NCBI RefSeq assembly: GCF_036456085.1
Contig: NZ_CP138632.1
Coordinates: 434,001-498,000 of the forward strand
Origin: Veillonella parvula
GTDB taxonomy: Bacteria; Bacillota; Negativicutes; Veillonellales; Veillonellaceae
Direction of reading: 5' to 3'
DNA length: 64,000 bases
Shown: one piece after another, positions 38,788-47,190 of the stretch
How positions within the stretch are numbered: the first letter of the stretch is position 1
Layout: each line of letters begins with the position of its first letter
Position numbers and translations under genes: made by a program
Notes under the pieces: model-generated
Seen by the model: the letters and a program-made list of their open reading frames with translations, nothing else
What the model was told of the DNA's origin: nothing
Databases searched by the model: none

Positions 38788-39534
38788 ATGAATTTAGTAG
38801 AGTATTTAATGGGTCTTGGTAATATTGCAATCGCCCTATCGGGCGGTGTTGATTCAACTTATTTAGCATATGCAGCCAAACAATCTGGAGTTTTATGCAA
38901 AGCATATACTGTAAAATCTCAATTTGTGCCACAATTTGAAATAGAAGATGCTAAGAAAGTCGCAGAATTAATAGATATTCCCTTAAAAATAATAGATATT
39001 GATGTACTTGAATATGACGATATAACGAGTAATCCAAGTAATCGATGCTATTACTGTAAACATCATGTGTTTTCAACTATAAGTGAACATGCTAGACGTG
39101 ATGGTTTTACTATTTTATGTGATGGCACTAATGCTAGTGATGATGTAGATGATCGACCAGGAATGAAAGCTATTGCAGAGCTATCTGTTAAATCACCTCT
39201 GCGAGAATGTAATCTAACTAAGACTATGATCCGAAAATTAGCTCATAAAGCTGATTTGTTTACTTGGGATAAACCATCTTATGCTTGCTTGGCTACAAGA
39301 TTTCAATTAGGACAACGAATTACTTTTAATGATTTGATTCATATAGAACGAGCTGAGGGATATCTTTTCTCGCTAGGATTATCTGATTTTCGGGTTCGTT
39401 TGATGGGAAATAATGCCAAAATCCAAGTTCCAGAAAATCAAATAACTATAGTTATTAATAAAAGAAGTGAGATCCTCACATATTTTAAATCTATGTTTGA
39501 TGATGTTGTATTAGATTTAGAGGTGCGTTCATGA
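38788..39534 (+). CDS. larE: Pyridinium-3,5-bisthiocarboxylic acid mononucleotide sulfur transferase LarE
   Basis: LarE inserts sulfur into the precursor of the nickel-pincer (NPN) cofactor of lactate racemase. The PP-loop ATP-binding motif is ALSGGVDSTYLAYAA near residue 15. Only one Cys, at residue 167 (PSYACLATRF), matches the sacrificial-sulfur Cys of the Lactobacillus enzyme, so this looks like the type that gives up its own sulfur rather than the iron-sulfur type; CYYCKHH near residue 87 is a separate pair. At 248 aa it is slightly short. It opens a four-gene lar operon and overlaps larB by four bases. Confidence 0.9.
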   Translation: MNLVEYLMGLGNIAIALSGGVDSTYLAYAAKQSGVLCKAYTVKSQFVPQFEIEDAKKVAELIDIPLKIIDIDVLEYDDITSNPSNRCYYCKHHVFSTISEHARRDGFTILCDGTNASDDVDDRPGMKAIAELSVKSPLRECNLTKTMIRKLAHKADLFTWDKPSYACLATRFQLGQRITFNDLIHIERAEGYLFSLGLSDFRVRLMGNNAKIQVPENQITIVINKRSEILTYFKSMFDDVVLDLEVRS

Positions 39535-40286
39535 GTGACAATATTAGAGCTCTTTTAGAGCAAGTAAAAAACGGACAGGTAGATGTGGATGCAGCCTTAT
39601 TAAAGCTAAAAATAAAACCTATAGAAGACTTAGGGTTTGCGCATATTGATCTTCATCGTCAAATACGACAAGGTGTGCCAGAGGTTATATATGGTGCCGG
39701 TAAAACTACAGAACAAATAATTGCCATTATCTCCTCTATGTTATCTTATGGGCAAGAGCAAATATTGCTTACACGTTTAGCACCGAATGTGGCTGCAGAG
39801 GTTCAAGAACAGCATCAATTGACCTATATAAATGCTGCTCATATTGGTTATATTGGAGATCTTCCAAGTCAAAAAACTGAATCCGCTATAGCAGTTATTA
39901 CTGGTGGTACAAGTGACTATAAGGTTGCCGAAGAATGTGCTATTACAGCAGAGTTTTACGGTAATACGGTTTATCGAATTTATGACGTAGGCGTTGCGGG
40001 TATTCATCGATTATTACAACATCTAAATACTATTATGTCTGCAAAAGTTATAGTTGTCATTGCAGGCATGGAGGGGGCCTTAGCTAGTGTAGTTGGGGGA
40101 CTTGTGGATGTGCCTGTCATCGCGGTGCCTACTAGTGTTGGGTATGGAACAGCCTTCGGTGGTGTTACTGCGCTACTATCAATGCTAAATTCCTGTGCGA
40201 GTGGCGTAACAGTTGTCAATATAGACAATGGATTTGGTGCTGCTTATACGGCAAACATGATTAATCATATAGGTGAAAATAAATGA
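39531..40286 (+). CDS. larB: Nickel-pincer cofactor biosynthesis protein LarB
   Basis: LarB carboxylates and hydrolyses nicotinic acid adenine dinucleotide in the first step to the NPN cofactor. The C-terminal half is PurE-like: VITGGTSDYKVAEE, then AGMEGALASVVGGLVDVP and PTSVGYGTAFGG. The N-terminal ~90 residues are specific to LarB. At 251 aa the length is normal. Four-base overlaps on both sides (ATGA) show tight coupling with larE and larC. Confidence 0.92.
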   Translation: MSDNIRALLEQVKNGQVDVDAALLKLKIKPIEDLGFAHIDLHRQIRQGVPEVIYGAGKTTEQIIAIISSMLSYGQEQILLTRLAPNVAAEVQEQHQLTYINAAHIGYIGDLPSQKTESAIAVITGGTSDYKVAEECAITAEFYGNTVYRIYDVGVAGIHRLLQHLNTIMSAKVIVVIAGMEGALASVVGGLVDVPVIAVPTSVGYGTAFGGVTALLSMLNSCASGVTVVNIDNGFGAAYTANMINHIGENK

Positions 40287-41593
40287 AACGATTATTTTTA
40301 GATTGCCAAATGGGCATTGCAGGAGATATGCTGACCGCTACATTACTAGGTTTAGTAGATAATCCTCAAACATGGATAAATCAACTTAATCAAATGGGAA
40401 TACCTGATGTTACTTACTCACTAATATCTAAAGAAGATAAGGGAGTAGAAGGCTATCGCGTCGTGGTTACCATTAATGGTATAGAAGAATCTGAAAACCA
40501 TAAAGGTAGTTCTAATGATCAGTATCATAGTAATCATCATAATGATTATTACCTTCATGGTACTCATTATAAAGACGACAAACATACTGAGAAACATACG
40601 CATAATGAACATGTTCTGCACCATGTACATAGTGAAAAGCATATTCATGGTAGAGGTCTACAGGAGGTAACAAATATAATTAATAGTTTATCTATTTCTG
40701 ATGTTTGTAAACAAAATGCTATAAACGTATATCATTTAGTAGCTCAAGCGGAGGCCAAGGTTCATAAATCGACAGTGACACAAATTCATTTCCATGAGTT
40801 GGGCATGCTCGATGCTATTGCAGATATTGTGGCCGTTTGTGTACTCTTAGAGAAATTGAAGTTTGATGAGATTATTATATCGCCTATACATGTAGGCACT
40901 GGAACTGTTCATTGTGCTCATGGAGAACTACCTGTACCTGCACCAGCAACGATAAAGTTATTAGCTGGCATTCCAATGTACGCAGATTATCAGATTAAGG
41001 GTGAGTTATGCACGCCTACAGGCGCTGCATTAGCAAAGTATTTTGGTACATCATTTAGTATAATGCCTGTTATGACACCAACGATGGTTTCTTATGGATT
41101 TGGTACTAAACAATTTGAAAGACCTAATTGTATTCGCGCCTTTGTAGAAATGATAAATGATTCAGAAGATTCAATCATTGAACTGTCTTGTAATCTCGAC
41201 GATATGACACCAGAAGAAATTGGTTTTTGTATAGAACAGTTACTACTTTCACCAGCACTAGAAGTGTTTACAACACCGATTATGATGAAAAAACAACGTC
41301 CAGGCACAATGCTAACTGTTCTATGTAAGATTGAAGATATTGAGATCATACGAAATTTAATTTTCAAGCATACTACTAGCCTTGGTATTCGATACTATCG
41401 ATGTGAACGATATATTTTGAATAGGTCTATAGGAGAAATAGAATGGGAAGGTAATACGATTGCTTTCAAAAAAAGCAGTGGCTTTGGTGTAATAAGAAAT
41501 AAATATGAATATGATTCATTAGCTGCTATTGCTAAGAGTAATGATATGAGTTTATTAGACCTTAAACGACAATTGGGTAAGAAGGAGGATTGA
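40283..41593 (+). CDS. larC: Nickel insertion protein LarC (single reading frame)
   Basis: LarC uses CTP and inserts nickel into the pincer cofactor. The N-terminus LFLDCQMGIAGDMLTATLLG and the motif IHFHELGMLDAIADIVAV are characteristic, as is ELSCNLDDMTPEEIGFCIEQ. Residues ~70-120 hold a dense His-rich stretch, with repeated HH, HxH and HxxxH, likely to hold nickel. In Lactobacillus larC is split and needs a programmed frameshift; here 436 codons are continuous, so no shift is needed. It overlaps larB and lies 55 bases before larA. Confidence 0.93.
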   Translation: MKRLFLDCQMGIAGDMLTATLLGLVDNPQTWINQLNQMGIPDVTYSLISKEDKGVEGYRVVVTINGIEESENHKGSSNDQYHSNHHNDYYLHGTHYKDDKHTEKHTHNEHVLHHVHSEKHIHGRGLQEVTNIINSLSISDVCKQNAINVYHLVAQAEAKVHKSTVTQIHFHELGMLDAIADIVAVCVLLEKLKFDEIIISPIHVGTGTVHCAHGELPVPAPATIKLLAGIPMYADYQIKGELCTPTGAALAKYFGTSFSIMPVMTPTMVSYGFGTKQFERPNCIRAFVEMINDSEDSIIELSCNLDDMTPEEIGFCIEQLLLSPALEVFTTPIMMKKQRPGTMLTVLCKIEDIEIIRNLIFKHTTSLGIRYYRCERYILNRSIGEIEWEGNTIAFKKSSGFGVIRNKYEYDSLAAIAKSNDMSLLDLKRQLGKKED

Positions 41594-41648
41594 TTTGTCG
41601 TAGTGATCTATTTATAGTTTTGTAGTTTTTAGTTAAGGAGTGATTTTC

Positions 41649-42926
41649 ATGAAAACATTTAAAGTACCCTATTCAAAAGGCTTTGTAGATATCAATATTT
41701 CTGATCAAAATATAGTAGGTATATTAGAATCTAAAGCACATTCTTATAAGGCTGAGCTATCACAAGAAGCATTAGTAGAACATGCGCTAGATAATCCTAT
41801 TGGTAGCCAACGATTAGAAGAGTTGGTTAAGGGGAAATCCAACATGGTCATTATTACAAGTGACCATACGCGTCCAGTACCTAGTAAAATTACGATGCCA
41901 ATTCTACTTCGTCGTATTCGTGAAGCCAATCCATCTATCGATATTACCATTTTATTGGCAACTGGTTTCCATCGTCCTACTACTCACGAAGAAATGGTAG
42001 ATAAATTTGGCCCTGAAATTGTAGCGAATGAAAAGATTGTAAATCATATTTCTGGCGATGCTAGTCAAATGGCAAAAATTGGTGTATTGCCATCCGGTGG
42101 GGAGTGTATTATCAATAAACTAGCTGTAGAAACTGAGCTATTAATTTCTGAAGGTTTTATTGAGCCACATTTCTTTGCTGGTTTCTCTGGTGGTAGAAAA
42201 AGCGTATTACCAGGAATTGCTTCCGAAGTGACTGTAATGGCAAATCACTGTGCTGAATTTATTAACAGTCCTTATGCTCGTACAGGTATTATCGAAAATA
42301 ATCCAATTCATAAGGATATGGTATATGCTGGTCGTACTGCGAAATTAGCATTTATTTTAAATGTAGTCATTGATGCAGAAAAACATATTATCAATGCCTT
42401 TGCTGGGGATATGGAAGACGCTCATGAAACTGGTTGTGCTTTTGTGTCTGAATTAGCAAGTGTAAAAGCTGTACCAGCAGATATCGTCATCACTACAAAT
42501 GGTGGTTACCCATTAGATCAAAACGTATATCAAGCTGTAAAAGGTATGACCGCCGCTGAAGCATCTTGTAAAAAAGATGGTATTATTATCATGATTGCCG
42601 CATGTAATGATGGACATGGTGGGGAATCTCTATACGAAAATCTTAAAAATGCGAAAACACCTCGTGAATTACTAGATCGCATTGCTAAGGTTCCTCGTAA
42701 TGAAACAATTCCAGACCAATGGGAAATGCAAATCTTGGCTCGTATTTTAGATCAATTTACAGTTATTGTTGTAACAGACCAATGTGATCCTAAGATGCTT
42801 ACAGATATGCATTTGCAACATGCTGATACATTCGATGAAGCATTGAATAAAGCTTTGACATTAAAAGGTAAAGATGCAAGCATTACAGTCATTCCTGATG
42901 GTGTATCTGTTGTAGTAAAATCTTGA
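41649..42926 (+). CDS. larA: Nickel-dependent lactate racemase (or related LarA racemase/epimerase)
   Basis: LarA interconverts D- and L-lactate or, in some homologues, other 2-hydroxy acids, using the covalently bound nickel-pincer cofactor. The cofactor Lys lies in FSGGRKSVLPGIASE; conserved His residues are in SDHTRPVP, ATGFHRPTTHEEM, EPHFFAGFSGG and ANHCAEF. The 425-aa length is normal. GTG at 41640 is also open, but ATG at 41649 behind AAGGAG fits the family. The complete cofactor set is encoded just upstream. Lactate is the likely substrate in a lactate-fermenting organism, but LarA relatives vary in specificity. Confidence 0.92.
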   Translation: MKTFKVPYSKGFVDINISDQNIVGILESKAHSYKAELSQEALVEHALDNPIGSQRLEELVKGKSNMVIITSDHTRPVPSKITMPILLRRIREANPSIDITILLATGFHRPTTHEEMVDKFGPEIVANEKIVNHISGDASQMAKIGVLPSGGECIINKLAVETELLISEGFIEPHFFAGFSGGRKSVLPGIASEVTVMANHCAEFINSPYARTGIIENNPIHKDMVYAGRTAKLAFILNVVIDAEKHIINAFAGDMEDAHETGCAFVSELASVKAVPADIVITTNGGYPLDQNVYQAVKGMTAAEASCKKDGIIIMIAACNDGHGGESLYENLKNAKTPRELLDRIAKVPRNETIPDQWEMQILARILDQFTVIVVTDQCDPKMLTDMHLQHADTFDEALNKALTLKGKDASITVIPDGVSVVVKS

Positions 42927-42976
42927 TTTACATCAGTAGATTGAATTATTAGATTGTATTTTAGAGGTTAATTTAT

Positions 42977-43010
42977 AAACCACCTATCTTTTGTAGGTGG
43001 TTTATATTTT
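42977..43010 (+). terminator. Terminator of the lar operon
   Basis: AAACCACCTA and TAGGTGGTTT form a 10-base perfect stem with a 7-base loop, then ATATTTTT. The same stem sequence ends the amidohydrolase operon at 45968. Confidence 0.88.
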
Positions 43011-43075
43011 TATCTATATAATTATAATGATTTATTCAATTAGAATTCTAAGAACTATATAAAGTAAAATTAATA
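42977..43075 (+). repeat. Intergenic repeat, copy A (terminator plus AT-rich flank)
   Basis: The 22 bases at 43015-43036 (TATATAATTATAATGATTTA...) match 46023-46044 with two differences. Both follow terminators with the same 10-base stem arms, at nearly the same distance. Weaker AT-rich likeness continues downstream. The gene-free stretch 42927-43254 consists of this element, AT-rich sequence and the promoter at 43187. Confidence 0.55.
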
Positions 43076-43186
43076 TATTTTATTTAAAAGAGAGTTTTAA
43101 ATATTTACTTAATGAGAGAATTAGAGCATATTAAAAATTGTTCTAATTAAAAAAGTTTAGTTTTATACATAGATATACATATAATG

Positions 43187-43216
43187 TTGACTCTATAAAT
43201 ATAGATTATATATAAT
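43187..43216 (+). promoter_or_regulatory. Promoter of the DUF3100-amidohydrolase operon
   Basis: TTGACT at 43187-43192 and TATAAT at 43211-43216 are 18 bases apart, about 40 bases before the first gene. Confidence 0.65.
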
Positions 43217-43254
43217 GAAATAATATTTATAGTATATTTTTATAGGAGGTCATT

Positions 43255-44058
43255 ATGCAGCTTTTGGGAAATCTCAAAATACATTTTCTAGCGCTCGTAT
43301 TAACTGTAGTCGCTGAATTTATAGGCATAAAAAAACTAGGTCCTGTTGTATTGTTGCCTTTATTGTACACATTGATTCTAGGCTTATTAATTTCTATTCC
43401 TAAGTTTAAAATTCTTACAATTAAACAGATGGAAAAATCAGCTGATTATATCGGTATTGCCGTCATGATCTTGATGGTAAAAGTAGGACTTGGTATCGGT
43501 CCAAATCTTGGCATTCTTACAAGTGCTGGCTGGGCATTGTTATTACAAGAGCTTGGTCACTTCTTTGGTACTATTGTATTCGGTTTACCGGTAGCTTTGC
43601 TAGTAGGTATGCGTCGAGAAGCAGTAGGTGCATGTTACTCTGTAGACCGTGAGCCGAACGTAGCAATTATTATCGACAAATTTGGCTTTAGCTCTCCTGA
43701 GGGCCGTGGTGTTATGGGCATGTACATTTGTGGCGTTCTTATTGGCGCTATGTGGTCTTCAGTATTGGCGGGGATGTTGGCACAATCTGGTTGGTTCCAT
43801 CCATTGGCATTGGCTATGGGCGCTGGCGTAGGTAGTGCTAGTATGATGGCTGCTGCTACAGCTCCGATCATTGCAGTATATCCAGATTATGAACAACAAA
43901 TTATGGCTCTTGCTGGGGCTGCAAACTTGTTAACTACCGTTCTAGGCGTATACTTTGGTCTATTTGTTTCTTTACCTGTTATGGAAAAAACATACAACTT
44001 CTTTACAGGTCGTACCCGTGAACAAGATTTAGCAGAGGAGGCAGCAAGTCATGAGTAA
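43255..44058 (+). CDS. DUF3100 family membrane protein
   Basis: A 267-aa polytopic membrane protein (about eight hydrophobic segments) that I assign to DUF3100. A cytoplasmic-type loop carries GMRREAVGACYSVDREPNVA, followed by IDKFGFSSPEGRG, which look functionally conserved, and a Gly/Ala/Met-rich helix GAGVGSASMMAAATAP suggests a transport path. The strong ribosome-binding site is TAGGAGGTC. It overlaps the next membrane protein gene by 8 bases and is followed by an M20 amidohydrolase, so import of an amide-linked substrate for hydrolysis is plausible. The substrate is unknown. Confidence 0.78.
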   Translation: MQLLGNLKIHFLALVLTVVAEFIGIKKLGPVVLLPLLYTLILGLLISIPKFKILTIKQMEKSADYIGIAVMILMVKVGLGIGPNLGILTSAGWALLLQELGHFFGTIVFGLPVALLVGMRREAVGACYSVDREPNVAIIIDKFGFSSPEGRGVMGMYICGVLIGAMWSSVLAGMLAQSGWFHPLALAMGAGVGSASMMAAATAPIIAVYPDYEQQIMALAGAANLLTTVLGVYFGLFVSLPVMEKTYNFFTGRTREQDLAEEAASHE

Positions 44059-44512
44059 AAGCGAAAAATTAACACAATTTGTCATCGTTATCTGTATTGC
44101 TGCTATCATCACTGCAGTAGGTAATGTAATGGATGGCAAACATCTATTTAGTGATAGTTTAGTTGGCGTAGCTATCTTGGCAGTCCTTGCTACAATTGGC
44201 GCTTTGATCTCTAACTTGCCATATGCTAATAAATTGCCTATGGTATTCTGGGTATCTTTAGTTGGTGTTATTGCATCCTTACCTGGTATGCCTGGCCAAG
44301 AATGGATTATTGCTAAAACTAGCCAAGTTACATTCCTTGCAACAACAACACCTGTACTTGCTTATGCAGGTTTATCCTTAGGTAAAGACCTTGGTGCATT
44401 CCGTCGATTATCTTGGCGTATTATTCCTGTTGCACTAGCTGTAACAGCAGGTACCTTCATCTGTGCAACAGCATTAGCACAATTAGTACTTCATTTAGAA
44501 GGTTTAATTTAA
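44051..44512 (+). CDS. Small polytopic membrane protein, partner of DUF3100 protein
   Basis: A 153-aa protein with about four to five hydrophobic helices and few charged residues. I do not know a named family. The stretch PMVFWVSLVGVIASLPGMPG and a conserved-looking TPVLAYAGLSLGKDLGAFRR followed by a basic turn are visible. Overlap with the DUF3100 gene and the GAGGAGG ribosome-binding site inside it argue for a two-subunit membrane complex. The last helix ends at the C-terminus. The amidohydrolase gene lies 132 bases on. Confidence 0.7.
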   Translation: MSKSEKLTQFVIVICIAAIITAVGNVMDGKHLFSDSLVGVAILAVLATIGALISNLPYANKLPMVFWVSLVGVIASLPGMPGQEWIIAKTSQVTFLATTTPVLAYAGLSLGKDLGAFRRLSWRIIPVALAVTAGTFICATALAQLVLHLEGLI

Positions 44513-44644
44513 TACTAAATCATAATGTTAGATGTCTAAACTATGTTAAGATATACATATAGATTTATATTTTATAAGATATCTATACATTATGATTCCA
44601 TGATCGACCGTATTTTATACGGTCGATTTTATAAAGGAGATATT

Positions 44645-45964
44645 ATGAGCCGTATGACAAAGGAAGAAGTAAAACAACGTGTTTGTAAAGCTATTGTTGA
44701 TGCACAACCGCGTTTACGAGAATTAGCAGAATCTATTATGGCTGAACCTGAGCTAGGTTTTAAAGAGGTGAAAACATCTAAAAAGGTTCAAGCTATGTTT
44801 GATGAACTTGGCATTTCTTATACTACAGGTCATGCACTGACAGGTGTAAAAGGTAGAATGAAAGGCCGAGATAGTAAATATACGGTTGCCATGGTTGGGG
44901 AATTAGATGCCATTCTCTGTCCTCGCCATCCTCGTGCCGATGATTTAACAGGGGCTGCTCATTGCTGTGGTCATAATGTGCAAATTACTAATATGTTTGC
45001 CGTAGCTATAGGCCTACAAGCAGTGATGGACGAATTAGCAGGCGATGTTGTGCTATTTGCTGTTCCGGCAGAGGAAATGATTGAGATTGATTACCGCAAT
45101 AAATTGCGTGAGCAAGGCAAACTTAAGTATATGGGTGGCAAGCAACAGCTCATCTATGAAGGTGCTTTTGACGATATCGATATGGCTATGCAAATGCATG
45201 TGGAGACAGCCAAAACTCCAGCTGGTGAAATGGGGCTTGGTAGTACCTCTAATGGTTTTGTATCTAAGCTGATTGAATATCACGGTAAGGTAGCTCATGC
45301 GGCTCAGGCACCTCATGAAGGCATCAATGCTCTTAATGCTGCTTTGATGGGCGTTATGGGGGTTAACTCCATTCGTGAAACTTTCAAAGAAAGCGATTAT
45401 TTCAGATTCCATCCCATCATTAATCAAGGCGGTACATTGGTAAACTGTGTGCCTGATTATGTTCAAGTTGAAAGTTACGTGCGTGCTTCTAATATTGAAG
45501 CTATTGTAGATGGTAACCATCGTGTTAACAGAGCCTTAAAAGCTGGTGGGGATGCAGTAGGGGCAACATGTGTTATCAATGACCTACCAGGCTATTTACC
45601 GATGCGTAATGATGAACGTATGAATGCTCTATTACGAGAAAATTCAAACCCTATCTTTGGTGAAGCCAATGTATACCAAGGCCCACATATAACAGCTAGT
45701 ACAGACATGGGGGACGTATCTCACTTAATGCCGGTCATCCATCCATGGGTTGGTTGTATCAGTGGTGTACTACACAGTGCGGAATATGAAATCTCTGTAC
45801 CTGATGTAGCGTACATTAAAACAGCACAAGCCTTGGCTATGACTATTGTAGACTTACTATACGATGATGCAGCGGGCGCTAAAGATGTATTAGACCACTT
45901 TACACCAGCCTTAAATAAACAAAGCTATATTGAACTCTTAGATCGTATTGCTAAGGGTGAATAA
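44645..45964 (+). CDS. M20-family amidohydrolase (aminobenzoyl-glutamate/N-acyl amino acid type)
   Basis: A 439-aa metallohydrolase of the M20D type, which cleaves N-acyl or N-aminobenzoyl amino acids. Metal-binding features are VGELDAILCPRH, GAAHCCGHNVQ, VPAEEMIEID and MQMHVETAKTP; a lid/dimerisation domain sits in the middle, with GKVAHAAQAPHEGINALNA. The frame is open from 44543, but ATG at 44645 behind AAAGGAGAT fits. The two membrane genes just upstream suggest it acts on an imported compound, like AbgB with AbgT. The substrate is not determined. Confidence 0.87.
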   Translation: MSRMTKEEVKQRVCKAIVDAQPRLRELAESIMAEPELGFKEVKTSKKVQAMFDELGISYTTGHALTGVKGRMKGRDSKYTVAMVGELDAILCPRHPRADDLTGAAHCCGHNVQITNMFAVAIGLQAVMDELAGDVVLFAVPAEEMIEIDYRNKLREQGKLKYMGGKQQLIYEGAFDDIDMAMQMHVETAKTPAGEMGLGSTSNGFVSKLIEYHGKVAHAAQAPHEGINALNAALMGVMGVNSIRETFKESDYFRFHPIINQGGTLVNCVPDYVQVESYVRASNIEAIVDGNHRVNRALKAGGDAVGATCVINDLPGYLPMRNDERMNALLRENSNPIFGEANVYQGPHITASTDMGDVSHLMPVIHPWVGCISGVLHSAEYEISVPDVAYIKTAQALAMTIVDLLYDDAAGAKDVLDHFTPALNKQSYIELLDRIAKGE

Positions 45965-45967
45965 AAT

Positions 45968-46012
45968 AAACCACCTATCGAAGATAAATTGATTATCTTT
46001 GGTAGGTGGTTT
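45968..46012 (+). terminator. Terminator after the amidohydrolase gene
   Basis: AAACCACCTA and TAGGTGGTTT make the outer stem; AAGATAA and TTATCTT extend it inward. It is followed by ACAATTTATTT. The outer arms are identical to those at 42977. Confidence 0.85.
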
Positions 46013-46080
46013 ACAATTTATTTATATAACTATAATGATTCATTTAAGTCTATGTTCTTATATATTATATAAGTATATTT
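45968..46080 (+). repeat. Intergenic repeat, copy B (terminator plus AT-rich flank)
   Basis: Counterpart of the element at 42977-43075: the same 10-base stem arms, and a 22-base core at 46023-46044 with two differences. Here it ends just ahead of the first small unknown gene of the 46-48.7 kb island. Confidence 0.55.
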
Positions 46081-46100
46081 AGTATATGTTAGAGGCGATT

Positions 46101-46454
46101 ATGAAAGAGAATATTGCTTTACTACTAGCCATCTTGTATCTAATTTATAGATATAAGACTTATAAGAAAGTTAATAAAACAATAGAAGACAGAATAGAAA
46201 ATGTACACAAACCATTCTTTAAACGCGTACAAGAAACTTTACAGTGCTCTGAAAAAGAGGCAGAGAAAGTTGGTCTAGCATTAGATAAATATTTTGTACC
46301 CTTAGAAAGTGAATTCTATAAAATTAATGATAATACCTACTCATTTGTTGATGCAGGTGGCCTTAAAGGAAAATTTTCAATAGATCAAAACTATAAGTTA
46401 TTGACTTTAGTATATAATAATGTAGATTTATTAGCTTTAGAGCAAAACTTGTAA
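46101..46454 (+). CDS. Unknown small protein with N-terminal membrane anchor
   Basis: A 117-aa protein I do not recognise. Residues ~5-20 (ALLLAILYLIYRYKTYKK) form one membrane helix followed by a basic stop-transfer patch; the rest is a charged soluble domain (KPFFKRVQETLQCSEKEAEK). It is probably an inner-membrane protein with a cytoplasmic domain. ATG at 46101 follows GAGGCGATT; an in-frame ATG at 46086 is less likely. A short reading frame at 47045 repeats the anchor pattern. It is the first of a series of AT-rich small genes of unknown role. Confidence 0.65.
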   Translation: MKENIALLLAILYLIYRYKTYKKVNKTIEDRIENVHKPFFKRVQETLQCSEKEAEKVGLALDKYFVPLESEFYKINDNTYSFVDAGGLKGKFSIDQNYKLLTLVYNNVDLLALEQNL

Positions 46455-46543
46455 ATTAGTATAATTAGGATTGAAGCAACCTTATAATAATAAAGTTACT
46501 AATATACCTTTTGTATTTACCTCAGAAGAATTAAGGAGTTTTT

Positions 46544-47002
46544 ATGCCCATTAGAAAGCTTATAAAGATAACTTGTACAGTAGTTTTATCGTTACTAGTA
46601 ATTATTCTACTTTTTGTTGGAATTAGAATATACGAATATCAAATATTTATAAACTCTCTTGTAGATTATGGCAAACAAACAGGGCTCAATAAAAATATGA
46701 CTGGTTTTGCTACAGATTTTCCCTATATATATTCTAATGGTGATTTCGGTATAGTTGTTGTTAACGTATTACCCTATGGAACAGTACGAATTATTCCAAA
46801 TCATAAAGGCTTTAGTAAAACATTTGAATCTCCAGCAGATAGTAATTTACAGTATTTGCAAAAAGCATATGGGGATGAACTTATAATTTTAGACAGTATT
46901 GATCAATTTTCAGAAGATGAAAGAAAGATTATATCTGAGATAACTAAGAAGGACTCAAAACCACGATATGATTGTGATACTTGGGTTACTAGATCATACT
47001 AA
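46544..47002 (+). CDS. Unknown protein with signal anchor
   Basis: A 152-aa protein without recognised family. A basic N-terminus and one strong helix (TVVLSLLVIILLFVGIRIYE) are followed by a soluble domain with aromatic and Gly-rich parts (NGDFGIVVVNVLPYGTVRI). This topology suggests a domain outside the inner membrane. The ribosome-binding site is AAGGAG, 8 bases before the ATG. Base composition is very AT-rich. Its neighbours are equally small and unrelated in sequence, apart from the anchor repeat. Confidence 0.65.
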   Translation: MPIRKLIKITCTVVLSLLVIILLFVGIRIYEYQIFINSLVDYGKQTGLNKNMTGFATDFPYIYSNGDFGIVVVNVLPYGTVRIIPNHKGFSKTFESPADSNLQYLQKAYGDELIILDSIDQFSEDERKIISEITKKDSKPRYDCDTWVTRSY

Positions 47003-47044
47003 TTTAAGGTAAGTATGCTCTTAAATTAATTTGGAGAATAAATT

Positions 47045-47134
47045 ATGTTCGAGATAGTAACAATTTTAGGGCTTATATATTTGTTATATCGTATTAGATT
47101 CTTTTATAAAGAGGATAGTATATTTACTAAATAA
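47045..47134 (+). CDS. Short membrane peptide, truncated paralogue of the 46101 gene
   Basis: A 29-codon frame behind TTGGAGAATAAATT. Its product starts MFEIVTILGLIYLLYRIRFF and ends soon after a Lys/Glu/Asp patch. The anchor lines up with the N-terminus of the protein at 46101 (ILGLIYLLYR against LLAILYLIYR, then basic residues), but the soluble domain is missing. It may be a decayed duplicate or a real single-helix peptide. Confidence 0.4.
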   Translation: MFEIVTILGLIYLLYRIRFFYKEDSIFTK

Positions 47135-47190
47135 GCCATGTGAAAATATTCTGGAGGATGAAGAAGTAAAAATGAGGAGTAATTAAATCA

